Of a stretch of 24,431 nt of DNA, positions 7,954-17,106 are shown piece by piece; within the stretch, counting starts at the first letter, position 1, and the number at the start of each line of letters is the position of its first letter. The DNA is taken from assembly GCA_021806345.1 (NCBI GenBank), contig JAJZXP010000356.1, positions 1-24,431 of the forward strand, given 5' to 3'. Origin of the DNA: Thermoplasmata archaeon (GTDB taxonomy: Archaea > Thermoplasmatota > Thermoplasmata > Thermoplasmatales > Thermoplasmataceae). Made by a program: the position numbers and the translations under genes. The notes under the pieces were generated by a model, which saw nothing but the letters and a program-made list of their open reading frames with translations, did no database searches and was not told where the DNA came from.

Positions 7954-10035
7954 TCACGCATTTGTTTGTTGCAAGGTAATCTTATTCAAAAATGCTGTAC
8001 CACTAAAATCTCCATAACCTCTAAATTCAACGGCAGTAACTGGCAAAATAATTTTAATCGTGGTGGAAACGGTGAAAAATTGCTGAGTACTAGAATTTGT
8101 AATATTTTTTTGATAAATAACGCTTGTTCCTCCGCTTGAGGAAATATCTATCGTTAAAAAATCTGAGATGCTAAAATTCTCAATTCCTACGTTAAAGCTA
8201 ACACTATACGTACCTGGCAGGAGTGGAATATACGGCCCATTCCAAATGAATGAGCCGTTTACCTCACTTGCTTCTATGCTTCCGTTTTTAAGATACCTGC
8301 CAGAATCTAATTTAAGAGAATTTGGATAAAATGTCTTATTTATGTATCTCATATAAACAGGGCTACCATTATACCCTTTTTTGATGGCAAGAATGGCACC
8401 TCCTTCAGCATAGATGCCATATGTGTGGTTGCCCAAATCCCTGTTAATTAGTGATGATATCGACGGTTCCTTGCCATATGAAGAAAATATCCAAGGGCTG
8501 GAATAATCTCCTATTATGAACTGGAAATTATTGGCTGTTGTATTATTAACCCCTGGAGACCAAGGTGTGGAAAAGGAATTCGAGAATAACGAGAAAAATG
8601 GAAAAAGGTTGTTTTGAGTCAATATTGTTGAAGACCTCGGTATGTTATTTGATAAGAATTGCACAGTCTGGCTTGATTGACCAACATGGGGATTATGGTA
8701 TGTGGAGAAGGCATCTACTGGCTTGTAAAGTGGAGAAGAAGAAATTGGATCAACGCTGGCAGAGATTAATCCCCCAATTATTAATAGTACCAAAAGTGTA
8801 TAGATGGTGATTTTCCAGTTCTTTTTCGCAAGCCTTTTGTTTCCAAATTTTTGAATGAATTGCGGCATTAAAACAACTGAAATGGTGGATGAAACGTAAA
8901 TTGCAGGTAATAGCATTGCAGGATACTGATATCCCAATGCATAATACGCTGTGTTTGTCGATAGAAATGAATATAAAAAGTAAGGTATGGAAGTAAGAAG
9001 TGTTAGTGGTGAGAGGAAAGATAAAAAGCCTGTGCTCCCAAAGCCATAGAAAATAAAAGTCAACTTCTGCATGTAATTTTGTGATAGGAGAGAATAAACA
9101 GCCGCGGGATTAGTAAATAAACCGAAAATTAAACCAGATACTGAATTAAAACCTCCAACCTCACCAGTCTGGAAAGTCAGATCGAGTACGTGGGAACCAG
9201 CAATAATGGATTTTAAATACCCGGCCAGGGTTAGATATAGAATAAGTGACGCAAAACTTACCAATATTAGAACTGGGTTAGATAATCTCTTTCTGGACGC
9301 TGGCGTGCCATCTTCACCCGGAGACCTATTTCTTACATGATGTCCGAAATAGAATTTCGCCAGCAAGTATTCAGTTAGAATAACTGTCGCAGCAATGAAC
9401 ACAAAATTCGAGTGAAGTGATACTATAAATATCAGGGAAGCAACATTCAATACTTTTCTTCCACTAAAAAAAGCAAAAAAAGAAAGGAAGAAAAAGAACG
9501 GGAGAAAACTCATTATATGAAAATCAAAAAAAATCAAACCTTCCGTGAATGGAGATATATAATAAGTAATGACAAGCACCAATAGCAGCCATAATTCTAA
9601 TCTGGTAGGCGATTTCACCAGTGAAAGAAATTCCCTACCAAATAAATAAAGGGGAACTGCCGCAAAGCTAACAAAAAATGCCTGGAGAATCAAGAGAGTC
9701 AAAGGGCTTTGATGAAGCCAATAGAAAAAGAGAATTATAAATACGAAAGGGGAGAAATGCTCCTGGAGTAAACTGAAACCGAGAAGGTTTGTAAAGAAAA
9801 GTTTGCCATGAAGAGTAGTGTACATTACTTGGCTCTCAAGTCCTAGGTCCCAGCCTGAAGCACTCAGGGAAAGCATCTTGAGGATTGAGTAAGCTGAGTA
9901 CAGAATAGTAAATATTAAGGATAGAATGAGTACAATGCTGAGAAATGTGTCACCTTTGATATTATCTAAAGTTAACTTGAAACACTTGAATATATGGTGT
10001 TTTTCGATATTGGACGTTAATTTATTAGCTTTCAA
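7954..10035 (-). CDS. DUF2079 polytopic membrane protein with extracellular beta domain (copy 1)
   Basis: A 693-residue protein. TM1 is about residues 31-53, followed by a conserved WDLGLESQ (62-69), an EHFSP loop (92-96), then the FFDFH motif (169-173) and many further helices to about residue 425. The remaining 270 residues are hydrophilic and rich in N-x-S/T sequons (for example NNTT, NGS, NFS, NITNSS), so they probably face outside. They end in a beta-rich module with WNGPY, LLPGTYSVSF and VEFRG. DUF2079 proteins have a GT-C-like layout, so a Dol-P-sugar-dependent glycosyltransferase role is inferred, not shown. The start is TTG at 10035, preceded by GAGGAG with a 5-nt spacer. No ATG exists before TM1. 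Closely related in plan to the gene at 17107-19050. Confidence 0.8.
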   Translation of the reverse strand: MKANKLTSNIEKHHIFKCFKLTLDNIKGDTFLSIVLILSLIFTILYSAYSILKMLSLSASGWDLGLESQVMYTTLHGKLFFTNLLGFSLLQEHFSPFVFIILFFYWLHQSPLTLLILQAFFVSFAAVPLYLFGREFLSLVKSPTRLELWLLLVLVITYYISPFTEGLIFFDFHIMSFLPFFFFLSFFAFFSGRKVLNVASLIFIVSLHSNFVFIAATVILTEYLLAKFYFGHHVRNRSPGEDGTPASRKRLSNPVLILVSFASLILYLTLAGYLKSIIAGSHVLDLTFQTGEVGGFNSVSGLIFGLFTNPAAVYSLLSQNYMQKLTFIFYGFGSTGFLSFLSPLTLLTSIPYFLYSFLSTNTAYYALGYQYPAMLLPAIYVSSTISVVLMPQFIQKFGNKRLAKKNWKITIYTLLVLLIIGGLISASVDPISSSPLYKPVDAFSTYHNPHVGQSSQTVQFLSNNIPRSSTILTQNNLFPFFSLFSNSFSTPWSPGVNNTTANNFQFIIGDYSSPWIFSSYGKEPSISSLINRDLGNHTYGIYAEGGAILAIKKGYNGSPVYMRYINKTFYPNSLKLDSGRYLKNGSIEASEVNGSFIWNGPYIPLLPGTYSVSFNVGIENFSISDFLTIDISSSGGTSVIYQKNITNSSTQQFFTVSTTIKIILPVTAVEFRGYGDFSGTAFLNKITLQQTNA

Positions 10036-10040
10036 TTATG

Positions 10041-10046
10041 CTCCTC
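10041..10046 (-). promoter_or_regulatory. Shine-Dalgarno site before a TTG start
   Basis: The minus strand reads GAGGAG, five nucleotides before the TTG at 10035. It matches the anti-Shine-Dalgarno end of archaeal 16S rRNA and decides the unusual start of the DUF2079 gene. It is one of only two clear sites of this kind that I found. Confidence 0.55.
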
Positions 10047-10210
10047 TTGCTGGTATTCAACTTGAAACTTAACCATATTGCTAAAACTCCTTTTAATATG
10101 AATGCCCCTAATATAATACATACTATTCAAATTATATAAGAAAATTCTTAACAAAAGTTGGTCAGACAAAATAACCTAAACTACATTCTGTGACTTCTAA
10201 TAACATCAAA

Positions 10211-11335
10211 TTAAACTCCAGTTAAAATTTCATTCAATTTTATTTTGGCATTTTCAAGAGAGAAGTATTTAGCACGTTCCATACAGCTTTCGGAGTCCAT
10301 GCCAGTGAATTTACCTTTCCAGATAGATAAAGCTTTCTGCAAAAACTCATTTCGATTATCAACTAGCCAGCCGGTTTTCTGGTCGATTATTGTCTCAGCT
10401 GGTCCCTGCTTATTATAGCTTAGCACAGGTGTACCATAGAACATTGACTCAAGTGGAACCCACCCAAATGGCTCTTCTGTGAAAGGAAAGGCAGTATAAA
10501 GGGCGTTTCGGTAAAGGATCGAAAGTTCACTTTCTTCAACATATCCTCTGAAATCAACTTTCTGTTTTAATTTCCCCAGTGGTGTGCCAAAGGGAATCTT
10601 CGATCCAAAGGCGACTATTTTTATGCCCAACTTCACCATTTCCAAGAGAACTTCCACTTCAATCTCCTTCCCTATATATGCCAGAACATAATCTTGTGTT
10701 GGAGCCGTATTCTCAAAGGTCAAAGAAGGGAATTCCTTTGGAACATGAAGGACTTCTTTCGAATAGAACTTTTTCCCCCTATAAGTTTCTTTCAAATAAT
10801 CTGAGTTGTTGACAATCTTCTTAGTTAAATTCTTGTGGCGAGTCATCAATTTGTCATCTAAAATTGTAATCACTGGCCCTAAGGTCTTGGCTAATATGGG
10901 GGCAATGGGATTAGCCTTCATCATTTGTAGGGTTTTTAAAGGCGGAGTTGCTTGATTCCAGTAGAGATCTGAAGGGAGGGGTAAGGTATAGGCTAGATTA
11001 ACAACCTTACTGTGGGCATTTACATCATGTGCCACTATAATTGAGGAGTTTCCTCGGAAAAGGGATTCAATGAGCCAAGATATTGCCCAGAGCATTGCTT
11101 CATTCCTCTCAAACATTTTATAAAGGAAACGCAAGGCAAGTTTTCTGTTGGACAGAGATATTGCGATGACATTAGGGGTTGAACGGAAATACTCCATTTT
11201 ATCATTGGGGATAAATGGAGAAATTACTGTTGTTCCTTCGGAACCAACAATCTTCAAAACCATTTTTAGAAGGCTGAACTGTACTGAGTTTCTTGAAGAC
11301 ATTGGATCGCAAATTAATACTTTTTTATCCTTCAA
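10211..11335 (-). CDS. GT4-type glycosyltransferase (GT-B fold)
   Basis: A 374-residue GT-B protein. The C-terminal Rossmann domain begins about residue 215 (DYVLAYIGKE). It contains FRGYVEESELSILY (262-275) and the E-x7-E motif as EPFGWVPLE (E288 and E296), followed by GTPVLSY and the loop ending in GWLV, all standard for retaining GT4 enzymes that use nucleotide sugars. The N-terminal acceptor domain has an AHDVNAHSK segment (102-110). It likely adds one residue of the lipid-linked glycan at the cytoplasmic face. The frame opens with TTG at 11335, three residues before the first beta-strand motif KVLICDP; the next in-frame ATG (residue 12) would delete that strand. A possible TATA box (TTATATGG on the minus strand) lies about 20 nt upstream. 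Confidence 0.82.
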   Translation of the reverse strand: MKDKKVLICDPMSSRNSVQFSLLKMVLKIVGSEGTTVISPFIPNDKMEYFRSTPNVIAISLSNRKLALRFLYKMFERNEAMLWAISWLIESLFRGNSSIIVAHDVNAHSKVVNLAYTLPLPSDLYWNQATPPLKTLQMMKANPIAPILAKTLGPVITILDDKLMTRHKNLTKKIVNNSDYLKETYRGKKFYSKEVLHVPKEFPSLTFENTAPTQDYVLAYIGKEIEVEVLLEMVKLGIKIVAFGSKIPFGTPLGKLKQKVDFRGYVEESELSILYRNALYTAFPFTEEPFGWVPLESMFYGTPVLSYNKQGPAETIIDQKTGWLVDNRNEFLQKALSIWKGKFTGMDSESCMERAKYFSLENAKIKLNEILTGV

Positions 11336-11464
11336 TCATGGGGTGTATCCATATAAGGGATAACACTTTTTTGTATAATATTCAATTCAGCAAGAGATTT
11401 TTGAGAATTAACGGAATATATTATTAAACTGGAACCGATCAGATCAAAAAGTTGATTAGCCTTG

Positions 11465-11473
11465 TTATTTAAG
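11465..11473 (+). promoter_or_regulatory. TATA-like box upstream of the GT4 gene at 11484
   Basis: TTATTTAAG is centred 15 nt before the ATG at 11484 but 24 nt before a second in-frame ATG at 11493. If transcripts here are leaderless, this spacing favours the second ATG, shortening the protein by three residues. Confidence 0.35.
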
Positions 11474-11483
11474 TAGTTACTAT

Positions 11484-12563
11484 ATGAGAATCATGGAATC
11501 ATTTATCCTCGAAGAATTTACAAGATTTGGAGGAGGGCAAACTGTTTTCGAGGAAGTGTATTCCGTCATGGAAAAGACCTTTGGGCGACTCAAAGTTGTT
11601 ACCGATCGGAATCACCCATATCTTCCTAATTATATAGATAATAGGAATATTATCCCGACACAATTTTCCGATCCTGAATGGGGGTCGCCTTTGAAAATGC
11701 TACCAAAAATATATCTCTTAAAGAACTACTTAAAAAAAATCCCGGAAAACTCGTTTTCATTTAATAACCATCCGAATGTTTTCATATACAATGCAACGAT
11801 AAATTTTGGCCATGAATTATTTGGGTTCATGGGTCAGGTTCCAAAAGGGCTAGACAAATTAAAATTGAAGGCTTTAAAGGCGACAGGTGTTTTTACAGTT
11901 TATAATGGAGCTTATTACCTTACAAACGGGGCATACACGAAGAGAATTTTAAAGGAGTTCTTCTCCCAATTAGGGATAAGCAATCTGACTATAGAACTAA
12001 TCGACTTGCCGATCCATTTGCCAGAAAACCTAAGTTTTGACAAGGAAGAGAATACTGTATTAACTTTTGGTCGAATAAGCAAGGACAAAAAACTTGAAGT
12101 CGTTATAGAACTGGCTCATCGTATGTCTGAGACAAAGTTCATAATTTCTGGAAGGTCTGTCAAATCCGATTCAGGTTATCTGGAATATCTGAGAAAAAAT
12201 TCCCCCTCCAATCTTATAATCATTCCCAACCCTGACAATGCCGAAAAGGATAGACTATTTCGAAAAGCTAAGTTGTACCTTCATACTAAGGATTATGAAA
12301 ATTATGGTATTTCAGTTGCCGAAGCGGTTTCTTATGGTTGTTTTCCAATAGTCCCTAAAAAAAGCGGTGCATATGAAGATATTCTCCTTAACGGGAAGAT
12401 AGGTATGGGATACTTATATAAATCTGAACTCACAGAACTTGTCGAAGCGGGATTGGGTGTCTCGCGAGAGCAACTACAAAACATTGCAGGAACCAGGGAA
12501 AGATTTTCCAGAGATCTATTTAAAAATAAATTCCAGAGCATAATAGAAAACAGAACACTCTGA
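11484..12563 (+). CDS. GT4-type glycosyltransferase
   Basis: A 359-residue GT-B protein. The N-terminal glycine-rich acceptor loop is RFGGGQTVFEEV (residues 14-25). The donor-binding domain starts about residue 190 with VLTFGRISKDKKLEVVIELA (192-211), which carries the Arg and Lys that contact the nucleotide phosphates. Then follow FIISGR, and the E-x7-E motif as ENYGISVAE (E272, E280) with the following SYGCFPIV and SGAYEDIL. This is a textbook retaining GT4. Sugar and acceptor are unknown. The start may be the ATG at 11484 or that at 11493 (three residues shorter), the latter better spaced from the upstream AT-rich box. It opens a run of seven plus-strand glycan genes and is divergent from the GT4 gene at 10211-11335, from which it differs strongly in the N-terminal domain. 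Confidence 0.85.
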   Translation: MRIMESFILEEFTRFGGGQTVFEEVYSVMEKTFGRLKVVTDRNHPYLPNYIDNRNIIPTQFSDPEWGSPLKMLPKIYLLKNYLKKIPENSFSFNNHPNVFIYNATINFGHELFGFMGQVPKGLDKLKLKALKATGVFTVYNGAYYLTNGAYTKRILKEFFSQLGISNLTIELIDLPIHLPENLSFDKEENTVLTFGRISKDKKLEVVIELAHRMSETKFIISGRSVKSDSGYLEYLRKNSPSNLIIIPNPDNAEKDRLFRKAKLYLHTKDYENYGISVAEAVSYGCFPIVPKKSGAYEDILLNGKIGMGYLYKSELTELVEAGLGVSREQLQNIAGTRERFSRDLFKNKFQSIIENRTL

Positions 12564-12703
12564 TTTCCATGCGCATTTTGAAACTGGCAAAATGAATTTA
12601 TGGGAATATGTTTAAGATAAATCTTATTTCGTTAATTAGGCAGTGTTTTAACTAGAGCGTCATTTTAAATCATAGATAATTATTTACTCTTGGGAAATAG
12701 ACA

Positions 12704-13549
12704 ATGGATTTGAATCAAGACCAGATGTATTACGCTCCTGGACCTGCAGAGATTCCGAGGTATCATCCGAAACCTGTCAATTTATTGATAGTTGTGCCGA
12801 TTTACAATGAAGCTCCTATTTTAAGGAACAGACTTGAGTTACTTTATGGGTATCTTAATGAGGCGATTAATTCATTTCTACTTGTTTTGTCAGTTGATGT
12901 CTCCCGTGATAATTCTGTGGCTATTGCTGAGGAATTTTGCTCACTAAATAAGAACGTGGAAATTATTGTTCACAAAGAAAGGAAGGGTCGTGGATTTGCT
13001 GTTAGGGAAGCTTGGAAGAAATTTGATGCAGAATATTATTCTTTTATTGACACAGATTTGGCCATGGGTGTTGATGTAATATCAGGTTCATTATCATTCC
13101 TTGACAACAGTAAATATGATGTGGTTACTGCCTCCAGATATTGCTCAGGTGCTAAGGTCGAACGGCCACCACTAAGAAACGCCATATCAAGAATTTACAA
13201 CTATATACTCAGGCTTTTGTTTGATGAGAAATTGAATGATCATCAATGCGGATTCAAGACCATACGAAATCAAGTAAAGGAAGAATTGCTCAACAAGACT
13301 GAGATTAATTCTTGGTTTTGGGATGCTGAACTACTTGTTAAGGCTATAAAATCGGGATTCAAAGTCGCAGAATTACCTGTTTCTTGGGTAGAGAGGAAAT
13401 ACAGCAAAACCTCAATCAGGCGATTAGTCAAGGATATAGGCATTCATGGATATGGAATGATGAGATTGCTAAAAGATATAAAGACAAAGAACTTTGTTTC
13501 ACATGTGGTTAATAAGGACGAAATTAGCACTTATTCCCGAACTGATTAG
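12704..13549 (+). CDS. Dolichol-phosphate sugar synthase-like GT2 (Alg5/AglJ type)
   Basis: A 281-residue GT-A enzyme. Motifs: VVPIYNE at residues 30-36, SVDVSRDNS at 63-71, KGRGFAVREAW at 94-104, the metal-binding DTDLA at 116-120, TASRYCSGA at 142-150, RPPLRNAISRIYNY at 154-167 and DHQCGFK at 179-185. The RGFAVREA block and the DHQCGFK block are characteristic of polyprenyl-phosphate glucosyl/GlcNAc-type transferases (Alg5, archaeal AglJ and similar) that load the first sugar on dolichyl phosphate. No membrane helices are visible. It may therefore either start the lipid-linked oligosaccharide or make a Dol-P-sugar donor. It differs from the second Dol-P-sugar synthase-like gene (4811-5623), suggesting two different carrier-linked sugars in this locus. 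Confidence 0.83.
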   Translation: MDLNQDQMYYAPGPAEIPRYHPKPVNLLIVVPIYNEAPILRNRLELLYGYLNEAINSFLLVLSVDVSRDNSVAIAEEFCSLNKNVEIIVHKERKGRGFAVREAWKKFDAEYYSFIDTDLAMGVDVISGSLSFLDNSKYDVVTASRYCSGAKVERPPLRNAISRIYNYILRLLFDEKLNDHQCGFKTIRNQVKEELLNKTEINSWFWDAELLVKAIKSGFKVAELPVSWVERKYSKTSIRRLVKDIGIHGYGMMRLLKDIKTKNFVSHVVNKDEISTYSRTD

Positions 13550-13625
13550 TATAAAGCTGACAGTATATTGTCTGAACCTTTTAAGGTTAGAAAAATAGGA
13601 GCCTATCACCGTTCACCGATCAAAG

Positions 13626-14684
13626 ATGAGAATTAAATGTTCAAAACTATTGTTTGTAAATTCGCTAGATAGCAGCGGGATTGGTGATTTTGGTAAATCT
13701 CTGTTTTCAGGAATTAGCCCAGACAGAGTGGAGAAAAACTACTTGAACACGAGCAACACTTTACGATCGCTTTTCAATAATTGGGTTAAAATTTTTAATT
13801 TTTCTGGAAAGGTATTGGTAAATCTGGGATTTACCTCGTATGGAAAATCACGTTTTCTTAATTTTGCTAATTTTCTTTTAATCTATCTTCATTCAAGCCT
13901 GTTTTCCGGAAGAATTGAAGTGATTCTGCATGATTCCCCAGACCTTCCTGTCAATGATGTTTCTGGTTATGAGCATTTTAATTTAATAAGATTCGGAGGG
14001 GCAATCGCCACAAAACTGCTTAAGAACATCCAACTTCATGTATTTTCTGTAACATTATTTTCCATTCTTACGAATAAATATGGACTTACAAAAGTCCATT
14101 TCCACCCGTTCCCTTGTCTTGAGGATAGTGAACCGGTAAGCAGCGATAAAACAGATTTCAGTGTAATAAGTATAGGGTATATTGCACCTTACAAAGGGCT
14201 TGAGATAATCCATTCGATAAAACAGGAGATTCCGGATGTGGATTTCATAATTGGTGGTTCCAATCACCCAGTCTTGTCAAAAACAGAAAAAGGGAGAGAC
14301 TACATTACCAATCTGTTATCATTGCTTTCCGAGGTTGGGGTAGATTTTAGGGGGTATGTATCCGAAAAGGAAATAAGAGATCTCTTATCTAAACGACGAT
14401 TAATAGGTATTTTGCCATACAAGGCAACTTCTGGTTCAAGTTATGCGGCTACTTATTTCATGGAACTTGGAATTCCATTGATAACATCTGATTTACCGGA
14501 ATTTAGGTGTCTTTATGAGTATGGGGCAGGAATTTTTCTGAGTGATAGAAATACAGAAAGTTTTACTCAAAAGATATTAGAATTAAAAAAAGATTTAAGT
14601 CTGTACCAAGATTTAGTTAAAAGAGCCACATCTTACTGTAAAAGATACTCAGTAGAAAATTTTTTGGACGAAATAGGAATTTAA
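13626..14684 (+). CDS. GT4-like glycosyltransferase lacking a canonical E-x7-E motif
   Basis: A 352-residue GT-B protein. The first strand, KLLFVNSLDSSGIGDFGKSL, resembles the glycine loop of GT4 acceptor domains. The second domain begins about residue 178 with FSVISIGYIAPYKGLEII, includes FIIGGSNHP, then FRGYVSEKEIRDLL and a donor loop KATSGSSYAATYFMELGIPLITSD. In place of E-x7-E it carries an SGSS-containing loop, a variant seen in some GT4 enzymes, so the family call is by layout rather than by the catalytic pair. The start ATG at 13626 lies 76 bp after the preceding GT2 gene. It is AT-rich like its neighbours. Function is likely sugar addition to the lipid-linked glycan; donor and acceptor are unknown. 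Confidence 0.72.
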   Translation: MRIKCSKLLFVNSLDSSGIGDFGKSLFSGISPDRVEKNYLNTSNTLRSLFNNWVKIFNFSGKVLVNLGFTSYGKSRFLNFANFLLIYLHSSLFSGRIEVILHDSPDLPVNDVSGYEHFNLIRFGGAIATKLLKNIQLHVFSVTLFSILTNKYGLTKVHFHPFPCLEDSEPVSSDKTDFSVISIGYIAPYKGLEIIHSIKQEIPDVDFIIGGSNHPVLSKTEKGRDYITNLLSLLSEVGVDFRGYVSEKEIRDLLSKRRLIGILPYKATSGSSYAATYFMELGIPLITSDLPEFRCLYEYGAGIFLSDRNTESFTQKILELKKDLSLYQDLVKRATSYCKRYSVENFLDEIGI

Positions 14685-14740
14685 AATTCATGTCAACCTT
14701 AGAATTATCTTAGAACTATAATCGCAAAACAAAGAAATCT

Positions 14741-14752
14741 TTTAATTATATT
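14741..14752 (+). promoter_or_regulatory. TATA-like box before the TTG-started GT4 gene
   Basis: TTTAATTATATT is centred about 22 nt before the TTG at 14769 and about 50 nt before the alternative in-frame ATG at 14796. The spacing favours the TTG if the transcript is leaderless. Confidence 0.4.
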
Positions 14753-14768
14753 AGAAATCAACGTATCA

Positions 14769-15926
14769 TTGAAGCAACATGAAAAACGTCTAGCAATGGT
14801 ATGCAGAATTCTTTGGACAGGTGGCGTTGCTCTTGTTGCAATTGAGCAACAAAAAGCTCTGATAGCTAATGGGAACGAATCGGTTTTATTTTTTTTACGA
14901 GATGCTGGGTCTTTGTATGAAATACCTGAACAAACTCACATAGTGCACAAACAGGGTGAAACTCAGGGCTTTATAAGACGTTTTTTGACCGATTTTACCA
15001 AAAGATTTGCGGGTCATCGTGGAGAAGGAGCGACTGTAGATTTAGACTACATTATAGAGTCAAGGAAATTTCTTAGAAATTATGATAGAATTATTTTTCA
15101 CGATCAGTGGACCGCAATATTTGGGCTTTATTACAGAATTAAAGGTATAAGTTACGCAATTCAATTGCACGAGTTTTTTCGACCACCCCCAGGGATGAAG
15201 AAACACAGTTTCTTAGCTCTGATGGCATGGTTTTATGACGTAGCCTCGATTATGATGGCCCCCGCCATCATTACTACAAGTGAATACAATTACAACATTG
15301 CCAAGAGATTTAATAAAAATACTTACCTTGTCAGAATTGGGTTTCCTCCTCCCAAATTGGATAGGTTTAAAGTTGGGAAATTTGAGCCCGGTAGAAAAAC
15401 AGTGTTATCGCTTACGCTCTGGGATAAGGGTAGACGCCCTAGTTTTTATGTAGAGCTAGCTAACCGGTTGCCCGAATACGACTTTGTTCTTGCTGGTTCA
15501 TGGACAATAGAGGATGAGATGCACTTGTTTATTGAAGAAAACAGAAATGTAAAAAACCTGAGAATAACTGGTCGTATAGATGACTCGGAGAAAATACGAT
15601 TGTTAACAAATTCACATTTTTACATAAGATTTGGATACAATGAACGTGGGCCTGGAATGGGTGCTTTAGAAGCTATGAGCTATGGCTTAATACCATTTGC
15701 AAACCAAGGTATAGGTTTGTCGGAGTTAATCACTGATCGTGTGAATGGGTTTCTGATCACAGAATCTCTGCTGGAAGAAACTGTTTCTGCATTCAAGTAT
15801 GTATTAACCCTTTCTCAAGATGTCCTCGAGGAGATGTCACTCCGAAACCTTGAATTATGCAACACTTATTCTTGGGAAAACAATGCTCAGGGGTTAATGG
15901 AAGTCTTTGAAAAATATGACATATAA
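14769..15926 (+). CDS. GT4-type glycosyltransferase, TTG start
   Basis: A 385-residue GT-B protein. The N-terminal domain has RILWTGGVALVAIEQQKAL (residues 13-31), the glycine loop near the acceptor site, and HDQWTAIFGLYYR (111-123). The donor domain starts about residue 211 with VLSLTLWDKGRRPSFYVELA, continues with FVLAGSW and LRITGRIDDSEKIRLL, and reaches ERGPGMGALEAMSYGLIPF. The two glutamates here (E292, E301) are separated by eight residues rather than the usual seven, a small insertion in the catalytic/donor loop. The TTG start is suggested by an AT-rich box about 22 nt upstream; an ATG ten codons in is possible but would remove the start of the first beta-strand region. Role inferred as one step of glycan assembly. 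Confidence 0.8.
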   Translation: MKQHEKRLAMVCRILWTGGVALVAIEQQKALIANGNESVLFFLRDAGSLYEIPEQTHIVHKQGETQGFIRRFLTDFTKRFAGHRGEGATVDLDYIIESRKFLRNYDRIIFHDQWTAIFGLYYRIKGISYAIQLHEFFRPPPGMKKHSFLALMAWFYDVASIMMAPAIITTSEYNYNIAKRFNKNTYLVRIGFPPPKLDRFKVGKFEPGRKTVLSLTLWDKGRRPSFYVELANRLPEYDFVLAGSWTIEDEMHLFIEENRNVKNLRITGRIDDSEKIRLLTNSHFYIRFGYNERGPGMGALEAMSYGLIPFANQGIGLSELITDRVNGFLITESLLEETVSAFKYVLTLSQDVLEEMSLRNLELCNTYSWENNAQGLMEVFEKYDI

Positions 15927-15955
15927 ATATGCTGCATTCTCATTGGCGTTAAAGT

Positions 15956-15963
15956 AATTTATC
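15956..15963 (+). promoter_or_regulatory. TATA box for the GT4 gene at 15985
   Basis: AATTTATC is centred 25-26 nt before the ATG at 15985, without a Shine-Dalgarno motif between, as expected for a leaderless archaeal gene. Confidence 0.5.
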
Positions 15964-15984
15964 TGTCTTGGTAATCCAGTTAAT

Positions 15985-17061
15985 ATGAGGGTAGGTCTCC
16001 TTGCCTATAATTTAAAATCTAACCATAGTGGACAAACACGATTTTTGGTTAATATTGCAAAAGGATTGAAAGCTATTGGGCACGTTCCAATAGTATATTC
16101 TCTTTTCTCTGACGATGTCATTACCGGCCTTCTCAATAAAAACACAATAAAGCAGGTAACCCTGAACAAGCCTCCCAGTGCAATATCTAGTTTAAGGTAC
16201 ATGAATTACTCAAAGAGGCCGGCCATTGATCTATATCATCTTGTGTACGAGAATGATGAATCAGACGTTTACGTGGTACTAGCCGATGAAGCGATACCAG
16301 TTGTGGAACATCTTTCAAAACAAAAGTCCGCTTACATTTCCAACGGAGACCTAACATTAATGCTGCTCAACCCAGAATTTAAGAGACACAATAAGTTGGC
16401 CACGAGCGTACTTGAAAGAGGATTTGTAAAACAGTTAAGAAACCATTCTTGTCTAGTTACAAAGTTTGACAGCATCATGGCAAACAGCAGTTTTACATCA
16501 AACTTAATGGCTTTTTTTTATGGTGTCCCAATAGACAAAGTGGTTTATCCTCCAGTTGATCCTGATATTTTCAAGAGAACCCCCGAAGTTGATCCAGATG
16601 AGAAATATGCTCTAGCGCTTGTAAGGAACGAAATGGACCCCCTCTATCATCTCGTTTCTTCTTTGGCAAGGAAATTTCCGATAAAGGTTATTGGCGGCGG
16701 CAGTATAACCAACGCACAGAATCAAGGTTTCGTTTCAGAAGAGCGATTGGTTGAGCTTTACAATATGGCCTTTTTTACTATCTCTCCTAGTGTAGTAGAA
16801 TTTTATGGGTACAGTGTAGTTGAGTCAATGAGCTGTGGTACTCCGTCTATAGCTTACAACAATGCAGGAGCCAGAGAACTCATCACTAGCGGTGAAAATG
16901 GATGGTTATTCAGTACAAAAGAAGAGCTGATCAACGGAGCTTCGAAGATATTTGAAACAGGATACGACCGGAGCTTCCGAGATGAATGTCTGGAACGCTC
17001 TAAAAAGTATACAAACGCAGAATCGGCAAAATCTCTTATGTCCGTCATCTCTTCGATTTGA
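15985..17061 (+). CDS. GT4-type glycosyltransferase
   Basis: A 358-residue GT-B protein. The first strand and acceptor loop read MRVGLLAYNLKSNHSGQTRF. The segment IMANSSFTSNLM (residues 164-175) is the typical ANS-F block that ends the N-terminal domain, and VVYPPVDPDIF (187-197) is the usual linker. The donor domain has YALALVRNEMDPLYHLVSSL, IKVIGGG, and the E-x7-E motif as EFYGYSVVE (E272, E280) with SMSCGTPSIAYNNAGARELI. This is the most canonical GT4 of the set. The ATG at 15985 is well placed behind a TATA-like box. The gene follows the preceding GT4 by 58 bp and precedes a DUF2079 gene by 45 bp; each has its own apparent promoter rather than a shared operon leader. Confidence 0.87.
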   Translation: MRVGLLAYNLKSNHSGQTRFLVNIAKGLKAIGHVPIVYSLFSDDVITGLLNKNTIKQVTLNKPPSAISSLRYMNYSKRPAIDLYHLVYENDESDVYVVLADEAIPVVEHLSKQKSAYISNGDLTLMLLNPEFKRHNKLATSVLERGFVKQLRNHSCLVTKFDSIMANSSFTSNLMAFFYGVPIDKVVYPPVDPDIFKRTPEVDPDEKYALALVRNEMDPLYHLVSSLARKFPIKVIGGGSITNAQNQGFVSEERLVELYNMAFFTISPSVVEFYGYSVVESMSCGTPSIAYNNAGARELITSGENGWLFSTKEELINGASKIFETGYDRSFRDECLERSKKYTNAESAKSLMSVISSI

Positions 17062-17074
17062 GGAAACCAATTGG

Positions 17075-17084
17075 TATTATATAG
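17075..17084 (+). promoter_or_regulatory. TATA box for the TTG-started DUF2079 gene
   Basis: TATTATATAG is centred 27-28 nt before the TTG at 17107. No ribosome-binding motif is seen, so a leaderless transcript initiating at a TTG codon is suggested. Confidence 0.5.
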
Positions 17085-17106
17085 CGACTGCGGATCGGTG
17101 TAAAAG

